Notes under the pieces: generated by a model
Told to the model about the DNA's origin: nothing
Seen by the model: only the letters and a program-made list of their open reading frames with translations
The model's database searches: none
Position numbers and translations under genes: made by a program
In this document: positions 18,879 through 28,644 of the stretch, one piece after another
How the letters are laid out: every line of letters begins with the position of its first letter
How positions within the stretch are numbered: the first letter of the stretch is position 1
Source of the DNA: Buttiauxella gaviniae ATCC 51604
GTDB lineage: Bacteria > Pseudomonadota > Gammaproteobacteria > Enterobacterales > Enterobacteriaceae
NCBI RefSeq assembly: GCF_001654835.1
Contig: NZ_LXEP01000007.1
Span: 124,001 to 188,000, forward strand
DNA: 64,000 bases
Direction of reading: 5' to 3'

Positions 18879-18901
18879 AACCTGCCCGTGTCGGGCAGGT
18901 T
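18879..18901 (-). repeat. REP-like hairpin between hisJ and hisQ
   Basis: AACCTGCCCG (18879-18888) and CGGGCAGGTT (18892-18901) form a 10-bp stem with a 3-base loop. A REP element at this same hisJ-hisQ junction is well known in Salmonella. This hairpin is shorter than a full REP and may be a functional equivalent that protects the hisJ mRNA end. Confidence 0.6.
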
Positions 18902-18917
18902 TAACCACTGGTGACTG

Positions 18918-19700
18918 TTAACCACCGTAAACATCGAAGTCGAAGTATTTCTTCGCTAACTTCTCGTAAGTTCCGTCTTTGCGCATTTCAGCAAATGCTT
19001 TGTTCAGTGCTTCACGCAGCTCGGTATCGTCTTTACGCAAACCCATACCGGTGCCAACACCAAACAGTTTGTCGTCTTTAACTGATGGGCCACCGAACTG
19101 GTAATTAGCGCCTACCGGTTGTTTCAGGAAGCCTTCGCTTGCGGCCACTTCATCCTGGAATGCGGCGTCAATTCGGCCTGCCGTCAGGTCAGCGTAAATA
19201 GAGTCCTGGCCTTGGTAAGAGACAATTTCGATGCCTTTCGGTGCCCAGTGCTCATTACCGTAGGTTTCTTGCGTAGTACCTTGCAGCACACCGACACGCT
19301 TACCTTTCAGAGACTGAAGAGTGGGTTGAATCGGCGAACCTTTCGCGACCACTAAACGCGAGTCTGCAGCGTACAGTTTGTCAGTGAAGGCGATTTCTTG
19401 CTGGCGTTTTTCAGTAATAGAAAGCGACGACATAATCGCGTCGATTTTTTTCGCTTTCAACGAGGGGATCAACGCATCCAGTGGGTTTTCCACGAAGGTA
19501 CAATTAGTTTCGATGCGTTTGCAGAGCTCTTTTGCCAAATCGATATCAAAACCGACTAATTCCCCTTGAGCGTTTTTCGACTCAAACGGTGCGTAAGTTG
19601 GGTCAGTACCAATACGTACATTTTTAGGAATTGCGGCGAAAGCTGTGGAAACACTGGAAAATACCAGTACCAAAGAAAGAGCGATGATCTGCTTGTTCAT
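18918..19700 (-). CDS. hisJ: Histidine-binding periplasmic protein
   Basis: This 260-residue binding protein has a Sec signal peptide ([16 protein letters not shown], cleavage after AFA). The mature part begins with the family stretch [19 protein letters not shown], which includes the ligand-binding residues. It delivers L-histidine to HisQMP2. The ATG at 19700 has GAGGAT seven bases upstream and puts the signal peptide at the N-terminus; an in-frame extension to 19787 is rejected. A sigma-54 type promoter and three NtrC-like sites lie just upstream. Confidence 0.96.
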   Translation of the reverse strand: MNKQIIALSLVLVFSSVSTAFAAIPKNVRIGTDPTYAPFESKNAQGELVGFDIDLAKELCKRIETNCTFVENPLDALIPSLKAKKIDAIMSSLSITEKRQQEIAFTDKLYAADSRLVVAKGSPIQPTLQSLKGKRVGVLQGTTQETYGNEHWAPKGIEIVSYQGQDSIYADLTAGRIDAAFQDEVAASEGFLKQPVGANYQFGGPSVKDDKLFGVGTGMGLRKDDTELREALNKAFAEMRKDGTYEKLAKKYFDFDVYGG

Positions 19701-19756
19701 AATTATCCTCGAGTAGACCGTATATTTTGCGCGATTGCTTTTTAACCGGATAAAAT

Positions 19757-19772
19757 TGCATGTTTCATGCCA
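19757..19772 (-). promoter_or_regulatory. Sigma-54 promoter for hisJ
   Basis: On the minus strand this reads TGGCATGAAACATGCA. It has the invariant GG and GC with exactly 10 bases between them, as in the -24/-12 consensus TGGCACG-N4-TTGC. The -12 element lies about 57 bases before the hisJ ATG. Three NtrC-like sites lie upstream of it. Confidence 0.7.
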
Positions 19773-19851
19773 ATTTATGCATACCAATATAGTGTTTTTT
19801 CAAGCGGATGGCGCGCCCTGTTTCAGGAGAACTTTCACTTGAAAAGCATGC

Positions 19852-19919
19852 CGCACCAATAGGATGCAAGTAAAACACCATTTTGGTGCATCAGCAATAA
19901 TTTGCACTAACGGAGTGCA
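19852..19919. promoter_or_regulatory. Three NtrC-like enhancer sites upstream of hisJ
   Basis: Three 17-bp matches to TGCACYA-N4-GGTGCA stand at 19852-19868 (CGCACCAATAGGATGCA), 19874-19890 (AACACCATTTTGGTGCA) and 19903-19919 (TGCACTAACGGAGTGCA). Each differs from the consensus by one or two conserved bases. Their centres are about 100, 122 and 151 bases upstream of the sigma-54 -12 element. This is the usual layout for nitrogen-starvation activation. Confidence 0.65.
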
Positions 19920-19997
19920 AGCAGCTTCAGGTTAGATTGCAATTCTATTCAGCCCGACTATGAAAGCCATAACCGGGCTACAGACTACGGGATAAGG

Positions 19998-20780
19998 TTA
20001 TTCACCGTAAACATTAAAATCGAAGTACTTCTTAGCAAATTTGTCGTAAGTACCGTCTTTCCGCATTTCTGCCAGCGCTTTATCGAAGGCCGCTTTCAGC
20101 TCTACGTCATCTTTACGCAAACCAATACCAGTACCGTCACCAAAGTACTGTTTGTTTTTCACAGATGGGCCAGCAAACTGATAGCCTTTACCCGCAGGCA
20201 GTTTCAGGAAGCCTTCGCTCGCAGCAGTTTCATCCTGGAATGCCGCATCAAGGCGGCCAGCAGCCAGGTCGGAATAGATCAGATCCTGGTTAGCGTAAGG
20301 CACCACATCAATACCTTTGCTACGCCATTCAGCGTTGGCATATGCTTCTTGTGTAGAGCCTTGCAACACACCAATGTGCTTGCCCTTGAGTGACTCAAGA
20401 GTTGGCTGAACCGGAGAGCCTTTAACGGCAATCAGGCGTGAATCAGCAGCGTAAAGTTTGTCTGAAAAGGCAATCTCTTTCTGGCGCTTTTCAGTAATGG
20501 AAAGCGAGGAGATGATACCGTCGATTTTCTTCGCTTTAAGCGATGGGATCAGTGCATCAAAATCGCTTCCTACCCACGTACATTTAGTATTGATGCGTTT
20601 ACACAACTCATTGCCGAGATCGATATCGAAACCAACAAAATCCCCTTTCGCGTCTTTAGATGAGAACGGTGCATATGTGGTGTCCGTACCAAGACGAATG
20701 CTCTGCGGAATGGCTGCGAAGACACTTGCGGTGGCACTCAGGCCAAGCAGTAATGACAGAGCGAGAACTTGCTTTTTCAT
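19998..20780 (-). CDS. argT: Lysine/arginine/ornithine-binding periplasmic protein
   Basis: This 260-residue binding protein has a signal peptide ([20 protein letters not shown], cleavage after VFA) and the mature start [20 protein letters not shown]. It is a clear paralogue of the adjacent HisJ at the same length and feeds the shared HisQMP2 permease with Lys, Arg and Ornithine. The ligand-specifying region ([18 protein letters not shown]) fits ArgT. The gene is read toward hisJ and has its own sigma-54 type promoter upstream. Confidence 0.95.
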   Translation of the reverse strand: MKKQVLALSLLLGLSATASVFAAIPQSIRLGTDTTYAPFSSKDAKGDFVGFDIDLGNELCKRINTKCTWVGSDFDALIPSLKAKKIDGIISSLSITEKRQKEIAFSDKLYAADSRLIAVKGSPVQPTLESLKGKHIGVLQGSTQEAYANAEWRSKGIDVVPYANQDLIYSDLAAGRLDAAFQDETAASEGFLKLPAGKGYQFAGPSVKNKQYFGDGTGIGLRKDDVELKAAFDKALAEMRKDGTYDKFAKKYFDFNVYGE

Positions 20781-20853
20781 ACATAACCCTCAGGTGGCTG
20801 ATCTTATTATGTGTAACGTCGTGTTGTGTTTGCTTTGTGTTGCAGACCAGAGT

Positions 20854-20869
20854 TGCAGTTCCCATGCCA
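20854..20869 (-). promoter_or_regulatory. Sigma-54 promoter for argT
   Basis: On the minus strand this reads TGGCATGGGAACTGCA, with GG-N10-GC spacing, about 75 bases before the argT ATG. The Salmonella argT promoter is a known sigma-54/NtrC promoter, so a conserved site is expected here. Confidence 0.75.
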
Positions 20870-21054
20870 CTTTTTCTTGCGTGGAAGAAAGTGCGCGGTT
20901 TTGTGTTAAATAAAAGTTACAACTCTGTCACGAGAATGAAAGATAGCAGGTCTGGTATGAGGGAAAAGCATTAACGGTGGAAAATAGCGGATAAATGTTC
21001 TGGAAGTGATCGGGGTTACAAAATCGCCCCATTTTGAGGCGAAGGGTTTTGTGA

Positions 21055-21071
21055 TGCACCACACTGGCGCA
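21055..21071. promoter_or_regulatory. NtrC-like site upstream of argT
   Basis: TGCACCACACTGGCGCA matches the 17-bp NtrC consensus with one weak position. It lies about 195 bases upstream of the argT -12 element and 5 bases from the end of ubiX. That distance is acceptable for an enhancer. Confidence 0.6.
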
Positions 21072-21075
21072 ATAT

Positions 21076-21645
21076 TTATGCGCCGTTCCAGCGGGTGAAC
21101 AAGTCCTGTGGTAGCTCAATATCAAACTGGTCGAGTACCCGATTGACCGTCTGGTCGATGATGTCCTGCACGCTTTGCGGGCGATGATAAAACGCCGGCA
21201 TTGGCGGCATAATCACAGCACCTAATTCGGCGGCCTGAGTCATTAAACGCAAATGACCAAGATGCAGCGGCGTTTCGCGCACGCAAAGCACCAGCGGGCG
21301 GCGCTCTTTCAGCACCACATCTGCCGCACGCGTCAGCAGGCCATCGGTATAGCTGTGGACAATGCCAGAAAGGGTTTTAATCGAACAAGGTAATATCACC
21401 ATGCCGTGGGTCTTAAAAGAGCCTGAAGAGAGGCTGGCGGCGATATCACGGGCGTCATGAACCACATCAGCCAGAGCCTGAACTTCGCGCAGGGAAATAT
21501 CGGTTTCTAAGGCAAGAGTCTGGCGAGCAGCGTTACTCAGAATGAGATGAGTTTCGATATCGGGTAATTGTTGCAGTACCTGAAGTAGTCGCACACCGTA
21601 GATTGCACCACTGGCACCTGAAATTCCAACAATTAACCGTTTCAT
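21076..21645 (-). CDS. ubiX: Flavin prenyltransferase UbiX
   Basis: This 189-residue enzyme makes prenylated FMN, the cofactor of the UbiD decarboxylase in ubiquinone synthesis. RLIVGISGASGAIYGVRLLQ at the N-terminus is the flavin-binding loop. LPCSIKTLSGIVHSYTDGLL and RETPLHLGHLRLMTQAAELG are hallmark motifs of the family. The length is that of E. coli UbiX. It lies downstream of purF in the same direction across a 110-base gap that holds a repeat. Confidence 0.96.
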   Translation of the reverse strand: MKRLIVGISGASGAIYGVRLLQVLQQLPDIETHLILSNAARQTLALETDISLREVQALADVVHDARDIAASLSSGSFKTHGMVILPCSIKTLSGIVHSYTDGLLTRAADVVLKERRPLVLCVRETPLHLGHLRLMTQAAELGAVIMPPMPAFYHRPQSVQDIIDQTVNRVLDQFDIELPQDLFTRWNGA

Positions 21646-21715
21646 ATTTTAGTTCGCCCGAGGAGTTTATCTGGGCTGACTTTGCCGCAAGATGGGCAGG
21701 GATGCAAGAAATGGT

Positions 21716-21749
21716 AACCCTCTCCTTCCGGGAGAGGGTTAAGGTGAGG
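21716..21749. repeat. Enterobacterial interspersed hairpin repeat after purF
   Basis: AACCCTCTCC (21716-21725) and GGAGAGGGTT (21731-21740) form a 10-bp stem, followed by AAGGTGAGG. Read on the minus strand it resembles the common enterobacterial intergenic repeat beginning CCCTCACCCTAACCCTCTCC. The similar hairpin at 36804-36825 is probably the same family. It sits between purF and ubiX. Confidence 0.65.
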
Positions 21750-21755
21750 ATGGCT

Positions 21756-23273
21756 TTAACCCTCGTTGTGCATCTCTAAGTTTTCCACTTCGTTCTGACG
21801 GGCAATCGCTTGTGAATCGTCATTACGCAGTGACTCAAGATATTCAAGGTATTCGTGATCCACATCTTTGGTCACATAGATACCGTTGAACACCGAGCAT
21901 TCAAACTGCGTGATATCCGGATTCTCAACGCGTACAGCCTCAATCAGATCGTTCAGATCCTGGAAAATAAGACCATCGGCGCCAATCAACTGACGGATCT
22001 CGTCAACTTCACGGCCGTGAGCAATCAGTTCGTTAGCACTTGGCATGTCGATGCCGTATACGTTCGGGAAACGAATTTCCGGTGCCGCTGACGCGAGGTA
22101 AACTTTCTTCGCACCGGCTTCACGTGCCATTTCGATAATTTGCTCAGAAGTGGTACCACGCACGATGGAGTCATCCACCAGCAGAACGTTCTTATCGCGG
22201 AACTCAGCACGGTTAGCGTTGAGTTTACGACGTACAGATTTACGACGCAGCTGCTGGCCCGGCATGATAAAAGTACGGCCAACGTAGCGGTTCTTCACGA
22301 AGCCCTGGCGATATGGCTTGTCGAGAATACGCGCGATTTCGAGCGCGATATCGCAGGATGTTTCTGGAATCGGGATAACCACATCGATATCCAGATCTTC
22401 CCACTCGCGGGCAATTTTCTCACCGAGTTTTTTGCCCATCTCAACGCGTGCGCTGTAAACGGAAATCTTGTCGATAAAGGAGTCCGGACGCGCGAAGTAG
22501 ACGTATTCGAATAGGCAAGGGTTGCTGGTTGGGTTATCAGCACACTGGCGGGTGAACAACTGCCCTTTCTCAGTGATGTATACCGCTTCACCCGGTGCGA
22601 TATCACGCAGGAATTCGAAGCCCAGGGTATCAAGCGCAACGCTTTCGGAAGCCACCATATATTCAGTGCGACCGTCGTTCAAATCACGCTTGCCCATTAC
22701 GAGTGGGCGGATGCCGTTTGGATCGCGGAAGGCAACCATACCGTGGCCGATAATCATCGCAACACAGGCATAAGCACCACGAATCTGGCGGTTAGTCGCG
22801 GCAATGGCGGCAAAAATGTTGTCTGCTTCCAGAGGATAGTTGCGGAAGTTATCCAGCTCACTGGCGAAAATATTCAGCAGGATTTCAGAATCGGAAGTGG
22901 TGTTAATGTGACGACGCTTTTCTTCGAACAGCTTCTGGCGCAGTTCGTGGGCGTTAGTCAGGTTACCGTTGTGTGCAAGGGTAATGCCGTACGGAGAGTT
23001 AACATAGAAAGGCTGGGCTTCAGAAGCGCTGGAACTACCCGCTGTAGGGTATCGCACATGACCAATGCCCATGTTTCCTTGTAAGCGTTGCATGTGAATG
23101 GCACCAAATACATCACTCACCAGTCCATTAGCTTTGCGTAGACGAAAACAGTTTAAAGCATCAATGGTGACGATGCCTGCGGCATCTTGTCCACGATGCT
23201 GAAGCACCGTTAACGCATCATAGATAGACTGGTTTACCGGCATGAAACCGGCGATACCGACAATACCGCACAT
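21756..23273 (-). CDS. purF: Amidophosphoribosyltransferase
   Basis: This 505-residue enzyme makes 5-phosphoribosylamine from PRPP and glutamine, the first committed step of purine synthesis. Cys2 of [10 protein letters not shown] is the glutaminase nucleophile. The PRPP-binding motif [18 protein letters not shown] lies near residue 365 in the C-terminal phosphoribosyltransferase domain. The length matches E. coli PurF. It follows cvpA and is expected to share the PurR-controlled promoter. Confidence 0.98.
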   Translation of the reverse strand: MCGIVGIAGFMPVNQSIYDALTVLQHRGQDAAGIVTIDALNCFRLRKANGLVSDVFGAIHMQRLQGNMGIGHVRYPTAGSSSASEAQPFYVNSPYGITLAHNGNLTNAHELRQKLFEEKRRHINTTSDSEILLNIFASELDNFRNYPLEADNIFAAIAATNRQIRGAYACVAMIIGHGMVAFRDPNGIRPLVMGKRDLNDGRTEYMVASESVALDTLGFEFLRDIAPGEAVYITEKGQLFTRQCADNPTSNPCLFEYVYFARPDSFIDKISVYSARVEMGKKLGEKIAREWEDLDIDVVIPIPETSCDIALEIARILDKPYRQGFVKNRYVGRTFIMPGQQLRRKSVRRKLNANRAEFRDKNVLLVDDSIVRGTTSEQIIEMAREAGAKKVYLASAAPEIRFPNVYGIDMPSANELIAHGREVDEIRQLIGADGLIFQDLNDLIEAVRVENPDITQFECSVFNGIYVTKDVDHEYLEYLESLRNDDSQAIARQNEVENLEMHNEG

Positions 23274-23364
23274 GTTGTCTTTTCCTCATCGTGAGTCTGT
23301 TTTTCTGGCGTTAATTGAAAATAAAATAGCCAGAAAAATCAGACTCTAAGCCATAACCCCCGCC

Positions 23365-23853
23365 CTAAGGCCGAGGCAAGAAACTTGACGAGCTTTGCAG
23401 ATAGTCAAAGAACCATCTGATGATGAAACTGAATTGCGGGATAAGCTGCGACTTTTGCCAGTCGTCACTCTTCGAAAAACCAGTAAACGTATCAAGAAAG
23501 AACAGAATGGCGGCGACGATCAATGCTCCACGTAAAGCACCGAAACAGATCCCCAACACCCTGTCTGTACCCGACAGGCCGGTTTTCTCAACCAATGCGC
23601 TAATCACATAATTGACTATCGCACCGACAATGAGTGTCGCGATAAAGAGTATCGCGATAGCTATTCCATTACGTACCAGTTCGTCTTCAAAGCCTGTGAA
23701 CCAGACTGACAGGTAAGTGTAGTAATGACTGGCGACAAAGAAAGCACAACCCCAGGTCACCAGCGATAACGCTTCACGCACAAACCCACGAATAACACTA
23801 ATCAGAGCCGAAAAACCGATGACTGCAATAATGGCGTAATCTATCCAGACCAT
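23365..23853 (-). CDS. cvpA: Colicin V production membrane protein CvpA
   Basis: This 162-residue inner-membrane protein has four hydrophobic segments. It is needed for colicin V export in E. coli and is linked to envelope stress tolerance. The ATG at 23853 (MVWIDYAIIAVIGFS) gives the E. coli length; the frame can extend two residues to 23859. It heads the cvpA-purF operon behind a PurR box. Confidence 0.95.
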   Translation of the reverse strand: MVWIDYAIIAVIGFSALISVIRGFVREALSLVTWGCAFFVASHYYTYLSVWFTGFEDELVRNGIAIAILFIATLIVGAIVNYVISALVEKTGLSGTDRVLGICFGALRGALIVAAILFFLDTFTGFSKSDDWQKSQLIPQFSFIIRWFFDYLQSSSSFLPRP

Positions 23854-23898
23854 GAACAAATCTCACGACAAATCGCCCTGACGTCCAGTTCGGGGCGC

Positions 23899-23927
23899 AT
23901 TCTAACAGAAAAAGAAAACGTTTGCGT
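23899..23927 (-). promoter_or_regulatory. PurR box and -10 element of cvpA-purF
   Basis: On the minus strand, 23927-23912 reads ACGCAAACGTTTTCTT. This is the classic PurR operator. TAGAAT at 23904-23899 serves as the -10 element just downstream. The same arrangement is known for the E. coli cvpA-purF operon, where guanine or hypoxanthine with PurR represses transcription. Confidence 0.88.
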
Positions 23928-23956
23928 AGGGATTTCCTTCCCTCGCGTAAATAAAT

Positions 23957-23986
23957 AATGGCGTTGAAAAAATGCTCAACGCCATT
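23957..23986 (-). terminator. Terminator after dedD
   Basis: AATGGCGTTGA (23957-23967) and TCAACGCCATT (23976-23986) form an 11-bp stem with an A-rich loop. On the minus strand it is followed by ATTTATTT, giving an intrinsic terminator for the folC-dedD transcript just before the cvpA promoter. Confidence 0.75.
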
Positions 23987-24020
23987 AAAAACTTGCCCTA
24001 AATCCCGCCGCTCTGCGGGT

Positions 24021-24749
24021 TTATCTGGCCGTGTAAGTCATGACCACACCGTTCAGCCCGGAAAGCGAATTCAGCTCGCCCAAAGACGACTTAAGTTTGT
24101 CTTTCGAAGCGTCCGGTCCCACCAAAATACGGGTAACTTTCCCCTGCACTGGTGTCGACGGTGACGTGTAAGCACGGAACCCAGCGCCGCGTAGTTTACC
24201 AACAATTTCATTCACTTTGTCGGCATTCTTTAATGCACCTAGTTGCACGACGTAAGCTTTGCCGGTTGGCGCTTGTTCGGTCGTTTCTTGCTTCGCAGGT
24301 TTCTCAGGTGCTGGCGGTTCTTCGTTCATCATCGCCAGACGTTCTGCCGTTTGATCAATCTCAGCCTTACTCTGCGGTTTTTCGACCTGCTTAGGTTTCG
24401 GCTTTTCAACGACAGGTTGCGGTTTTGGTTGAGCACGGGCGACCGGAACTTCATCAATACCCGCACCACCATCACTTGGCAGTGAGGCGATATCTAATCC
24501 TGGTGCTGCTGCCGTACCCGCTCTCACCTCTTCTGCGGCACCTTCAGGTGGCTGAGAAGGGAGTGCCTGAGTTGCGACAGGCAACATATCCGGCTCAGCG
24601 GTATCCCCTGGTTTTGGAACCAGAGGAATGGCTGCGAATTCATCCTGATAATGCTTTTTCTGACCATCGAGCAGCCCTGGCAGGATAATGACCCCCAGTG
24701 CGACCAAAATGATGGTCCCTACTAATCGATTTTGAAACTTACTCGCCAC
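24021..24749 (-). CDS. dedD: Cell division protein DedD, SPOR domain
   Basis: This 242-residue septal protein has one membrane segment near the N-terminus (NRLVGTIILVALGVIILPGL), a long Pro/Lys/Glu-rich periplasmic linker, and a C-terminal SPOR domain (YVVQLGALKNADKVNEIV, then a second SPOR repeat ILVGPDASKDKL). SPOR domains bind glycan strands denuded by amidases at the septum. The linker makes the protein somewhat longer than the E. coli one. The gene overlaps the end of folC by 11 bases. Confidence 0.95.
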   Translation of the reverse strand: MASKFQNRLVGTIILVALGVIILPGLLDGQKKHYQDEFAAIPLVPKPGDTAEPDMLPVATQALPSQPPEGAAEEVRAGTAAAPGLDIASLPSDGGAGIDEVPVARAQPKPQPVVEKPKPKQVEKPQSKAEIDQTAERLAMMNEEPPAPEKPAKQETTEQAPTGKAYVVQLGALKNADKVNEIVGKLRGAGFRAYTSPSTPVQGKVTRILVGPDASKDKLKSSLGELNSLSGLNGVVMTYTAR

Positions 24750-26007
24750 CTGTTTTCTCCGCGTCCAGCGCTTCCATTACGTGGGCTACTGTATGAAATG
24801 AACCACACACCAGCACGGTATCATCCTCTGTTGCTGCACTCATCGCAGCATTCCAGGCTTGCGCCACTGTGCCGTAGACTTCACCCTGGCCCAGATGCTC
24901 AATCAGTTGCTCGGCCGTCGCACCGCGTGGCCCTTCCAGAGGAGCACAATACCAGCTATCAACTTGATGAGACAAATTTGCCAGCGTACCGGCGATGTCT
25001 TTGTCATGGAGCATGCCAATTACCGCCAACACTCGCCCACGCTTGGGTAGCTGCGCAAGGCGCCCGGCAAGATAGGCCGCCGCATGGGGATTATGCGCCA
25101 CATCGAGAATAACCAAAGGGGCCTGCGAAATAATCTGGAAACGGCCCGGTAGTGCCGCCTCTTTAATCCCTTGAATAATAGCTTCAACACTGACATTTAG
25201 CTGGCTTGCACGCAACGCGGCCAATGCGGTCGCCGCATTTGGCTGTGGGACTAACGACATAGGCAGCTCGTTGAGTTCACCCTGTGCGTCTTTAAAGCTC
25301 CAGCTGTTCTCACCCACTTGATAAGACCAGTCGACATCACGGCGCAGCAGATGAGCACCCTTTTCAGCCGCTACATCAGCAATAGTGTGTGGCATATCTG
25401 GCTCGCCCACCACAGCAGGTTTACCACCACGGAAGACCCCAGCTTTTTCACGTCCGATACTTTCACGGTCTGGCCCCAGCCAGTCTGTGTGATCAAGGGC
25501 GATACTGGTGACAACGGCTACATCGGCATCGACAATATTGGTCGCATCCAGGCGACCACCCAGGCCGACTTCAAGAATCACCACGTCCACAGCCAGTTGC
25601 TTAAACAACAATAGCGCTGACAAGGTGCTGTATTCAAAATAGGTCAACGATGTTTCGCCACGCGCGGCTTCAATTTGTGCAAATGCCGCCGTGTGGTATG
25701 CCTCGTCCAGCTCTTCACTTTGTACGCGCACGCGCTCGGTGTAACGCACCAGATGCGGTGAACTGTAGACACCAACGCTATATCCCGCCGCCATCAACAC
25801 CTTTTCCAGGGTGCGACAAGTAGTGCCTTTGCCATTGGTTCCAGCCACGGTAAACACCGTCGGTGCAGGTTTTAAGACATCAAGCGTCGCTGCAACTTTT
25901 TTTACGCGGTCAAGACCAAGCTCGATAGTTTTTGAGTGGAGATTTTCCAGATAACAAAGCCACGTGGCCAGAGGCGACGTGGCTTGAGGAGTTTGAATTT
26001 TTTCCAT
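24739..26007 (-). CDS. folC: Dihydrofolate/folylpolyglutamate synthase
   Basis: This 422-residue bifunctional enzyme adds glutamate to dihydropteroate and polyglutamate tails to folates. The ATP-binding P-loop VAGTNGKGTTCRTLE lies near residue 60. LTYFEYSTLSALLLF and VVILEVGLGGRLDATN are Mur-ligase-type motifs, and a C-terminal domain starts at about LDVAHNPHAAAYLA. It lies between accD and dedD, as in E. coli. Confidence 0.97.
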   Translation of the reverse strand: MEKIQTPQATSPLATWLCYLENLHSKTIELGLDRVKKVAATLDVLKPAPTVFTVAGTNGKGTTCRTLEKVLMAAGYSVGVYSSPHLVRYTERVRVQSEELDEAYHTAAFAQIEAARGETSLTYFEYSTLSALLLFKQLAVDVVILEVGLGGRLDATNIVDADVAVVTSIALDHTDWLGPDRESIGREKAGVFRGGKPAVVGEPDMPHTIADVAAEKGAHLLRRDVDWSYQVGENSWSFKDAQGELNELPMSLVPQPNAATALAALRASQLNVSVEAIIQGIKEAALPGRFQIISQAPLVILDVAHNPHAAAYLAGRLAQLPKRGRVLAVIGMLHDKDIAGTLANLSHQVDSWYCAPLEGPRGATAEQLIEHLGQGEVYGTVAQAWNAAMSAATEDDTVLVCGSFHTVAHVMEALDAEKTGGE

Positions 26008-26047
26008 GATGCCCGTTCTACTTACCGAGAGGATCGGTTCAAGAAAA

Positions 26048-26075
26048 AAGGCAGTTCCGCGAGCGGCCCTGCCTT
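26048..26075 (-). terminator. Terminator after accD
   Basis: AAGGCAG (26048-26054) and CTGCCTT (26069-26075) bracket a GC-rich loop that can pair further. On the minus strand the stem is followed by a T-run, so accD transcription probably ends partly here before folC. Confidence 0.65.
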
Positions 26076-26084
26076 TATTGACTA

Positions 26085-27005
26085 TCAGGCCTCGTGACCT
26101 TCTTCCGGTGCTGCCGGAACCACAATCGGTTCACGCGGCGCTTCAGGATTCGGCGCGGGCTGATTTGTCAGCTTTGCCAGAACGCTTGCCAGTTTGAGGC
26201 GCATTTCTGGACGACGGACGATCATGTCGATCGCCCCTTTTTCTATCAGGAACTCACTGCGCTGGAAGCCCGGCGGCAATTTTTCGCGAACGGTTTGCTC
26301 GATAACACGAGGGCCAGCAAAGCCGATCAATGCTTTTGGCTCAGCGATGTTGAGATCACCTAACATTGCGAAGCTTGCAGACACGCCACCCATTGTTGGG
26401 TCAGTCAGAACCGAGATATACGGCAGACCGCGTTCCTGCATTTTTGCCAGCGCCGCACTGGTTTTCGCCATCTGCATCAGCGACATCAGCGCTTCTTGCA
26501 TACGTGCGCCACCGGAAGCGGAGAAACAGATCATCGGGCAGTTATCTTCCAGAGCCTGTTCCACAGCACGAACAAAACGCGCGCCGACAACAGAGCCCAT
26601 AGAACCGCCCATAAAGGCAAACTCAAACGCCACAGCGACAACTGGCATGTTATAGAGCGTGCCTTTCATGACCACCAGCGCGTCTTTCTCGCCGGTTTCT
26701 TTCTGGGCAGATGCCAGACGGTCTTTGTATTTTTTAGAGTCTTTAAACTTGAGTATATCTTTTGGCTCAAGCTCACTACCCAATTCAAACATCGAGCCTT
26801 CATCTAACAGGCTGTGCAAGCGATCGCGCGCGGACATACGCATGTGGTGATCGCATTTTGGGCAGACTTCGAGATTGCGTTCCAGCTCGGCACGGTACAG
26901 AACCTGGCCACAGCTATCGCACTTCGTCCACACCCCTTCAGGGATACTCGCCTTACGGGTAGGGGTGATATTGCTCTTATTGAGAATTCGTTCAATCCAG
27001 CTCAT
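26085..27005 (-). CDS. accD: Acetyl-CoA carboxylase carboxyltransferase beta subunit
   Basis: This 306-residue protein transfers the carboxyl group from carboxybiotin to acetyl-CoA with AccA. The N-terminal zinc ribbon has CDSCG, then VCPKCDHH (C-X2-C, 18 residues, C-X2-C). The crotonase-fold motif [18 protein letters not shown] is near residue 160. It is the first committed step of fatty acid synthesis. dedA lies upstream with a 138-base gap. Confidence 0.98.
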   Translation of the reverse strand: MSWIERILNKSNITPTRKASIPEGVWTKCDSCGQVLYRAELERNLEVCPKCDHHMRMSARDRLHSLLDEGSMFELGSELEPKDILKFKDSKKYKDRLASAQKETGEKDALVVMKGTLYNMPVVAVAFEFAFMGGSMGSVVGARFVRAVEQALEDNCPMICFSASGGARMQEALMSLMQMAKTSAALAKMQERGLPYISVLTDPTMGGVSASFAMLGDLNIAEPKALIGFAGPRVIEQTVREKLPPGFQRSEFLIEKGAIDMIVRRPEMRLKLASVLAKLTNQPAPNPEAPREPIVVPAAPEEGHEA

Positions 27006-27143
27006 TGATGACCTTTCTGCTTGAACCTGGTCGATGCCAGTTTTTCTGTGGCAGAACTAGCTGCCCCAGACCATAAATGGTGCTCATTAAAACATAACGG
27101 CCCGCGACTTTGGATAAAAAAGTGGTCGAACCGCGCGATGGGG

Positions 27144-27803
27144 TTACTTTTGCAGGCGTTTGGCCGCGCGTTTGTGGCGAATAATTTCAACCACACCAGG
27201 CAAGACCGACAACACGATTATCGCCACAATCAGTAATTTCAGGTTTTCCTGCACAATTGGCAAATCGCCGAACAGGTAGCCTGCGTAGGTAAATAACAAT
27301 ACCCACAGCAACGCACCGGCAACGTTATACATCGCAAAATGGCGATAGGACATATGCCCCATCCCGGCGACAAACGGTGCGAAAGTTCGCACAATCGGTA
27401 CGAAGCGCGCGAGGATAATCGTTTTTCCACCATGACGCTCGTAAAAAGCGTGTGTTTTATCAAGATAACTACGGCGGAAGATTTTTGAATTCGGGTTACT
27501 GAACAGCTTTTCACCAAACAGCCGCCCAATAGTGTAGTTCACCGCATCCCCAACAATAGCCGCGATGATCATTAAAATCACCATGGTATGAACGTTCAGA
27601 TCGTTAGTCGGCAATGCCGCCAGCGCACCGGCAACAAACAGCAGTGAATCACCCGGCAGGAACGGCGTCACCACCAACCCTGTCTCGCAAAACAGAATCA
27701 AAAACAGAATGGCATAAACCCAGACGCCATACTGCGCGACCAACTCCGCTAAGTGCACATCAATGTGCAAAATAAAATCAATAATAAAGCGGATAAATTC
27801 CAT
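27144..27803 (-). CDS. dedA: DedA-family membrane protein
   Basis: This 219-residue inner-membrane protein is of the DedA/TMEM41 (VTT) family. The hallmark motif [20 protein letters not shown] is near residue 40, and [16 protein letters not shown] holds the conserved arginines near 130. Family members act as lipid scramblases or undecaprenyl phosphate flippases and support proton-motive force. It begins 25 bases after truA ends. Confidence 0.95.
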   Translation of the reverse strand: MEFIRFIIDFILHIDVHLAELVAQYGVWVYAILFLILFCETGLVVTPFLPGDSLLFVAGALAALPTNDLNVHTMVILMIIAAIVGDAVNYTIGRLFGEKLFSNPNSKIFRRSYLDKTHAFYERHGGKTIILARFVPIVRTFAPFVAGMGHMSYRHFAMYNVAGALLWVLLFTYAGYLFGDLPIVQENLKLLIVAIIVLSVLPGVVEIIRHKRAAKRLQK

Positions 27804-27828
27804 AGTTATCTACCTTTCTCGACTGGCG

Positions 27829-28644
27829 TCAGTCTGCCAAAAAAAGAGGCCCCATCGGGGGTTTAGGCAACGCAAAATGTTCAGGGTAATCAACAGAAAC
27901 TAAGTACAAGCCTTCTGCTTTTCCGGTCGCCGCTGCAAGCTTGCGATCTTTCGCAGCCAGCAATTGGGCCATCCAGTTCTCTTCTTGATTGCCACAACCG
28001 ATTTCCATCAGGCTGCCGACAATGTTTCGCACCATGTGATGCACAAACGCATTGGCTTTGATATCCACCACCACGTATGAGCCATAACGCGTGACGTTGA
28101 TGTGCATCAGATTGCGCCACGGGGTGCGCGACTGGCATTGCACAGCACGGAACGACGTAAAATCGTTCTCACCCAGCAAACATTGCGCTGCACGGTGCAT
28201 GCGTTCAGCATCAAGCGGGTGATAAAAATGCGTCACCCCCTGCCCCATCACCGCAGGACGCAGCCGCTCGTTATAGATGACATAACGATAACGACGCGCC
28301 GTCGCGCTGAAGCGTGCGTGAAAATCATCGGGCACAGCTTTAACCCAACGCACCGCAATGTCACCAGGTAAATTCGCATTTGCACCAAGCGTCCATGCTG
28401 CATCTTTACGCTGCGCGCGCGTTTCAAAGTGCACAACCTGGCCGGTGGCGTGTACGCCTGCATCGGTACGCCCGGCGCAGAATACATTTATTGGCTCATC
28501 AGCCACTTTAGAGAGCGCTTTTTCAAGCTTCTCTTGCACGCTGCGCACTTCATTCTGGCGCTGCCAGCCGTAATATTTGCTGCCGTCGTATTCAATGCCG
28601 AGTGCAATCTTGTTGAGTGGTGTTTGGTGCAACTCGTCGGACAT
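27829..28644 (-). CDS. truA: tRNA pseudouridine(38-40) synthase
   Basis: This 271-residue enzyme modifies uridines in the tRNA anticodon arm. The N-terminal [14 protein letters not shown] and the catalytic Asp in [15 protein letters not shown] near residue 62 are diagnostic, as is [17 protein letters not shown]. The start codon overlaps the usg stop by one base (TAATG), so translation is coupled. Confidence 0.98.
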   Translation of the reverse strand: MSDELHQTPLNKIALGIEYDGSKYYGWQRQNEVRSVQEKLEKALSKVADEPINVFCAGRTDAGVHATGQVVHFETRAQRKDAAWTLGANANLPGDIAVRWVKAVPDDFHARFSATARRYRYVIYNERLRPAVMGQGVTHFYHPLDAERMHRAAQCLLGENDFTSFRAVQCQSRTPWRNLMHINVTRYGSYVVVDIKANAFVHHMVRNIVGSLMEIGCGNQEENWMAQLLAAKDRKLAAATGKAEGLYLVSVDYPEHFALPKPPMGPLFLAD

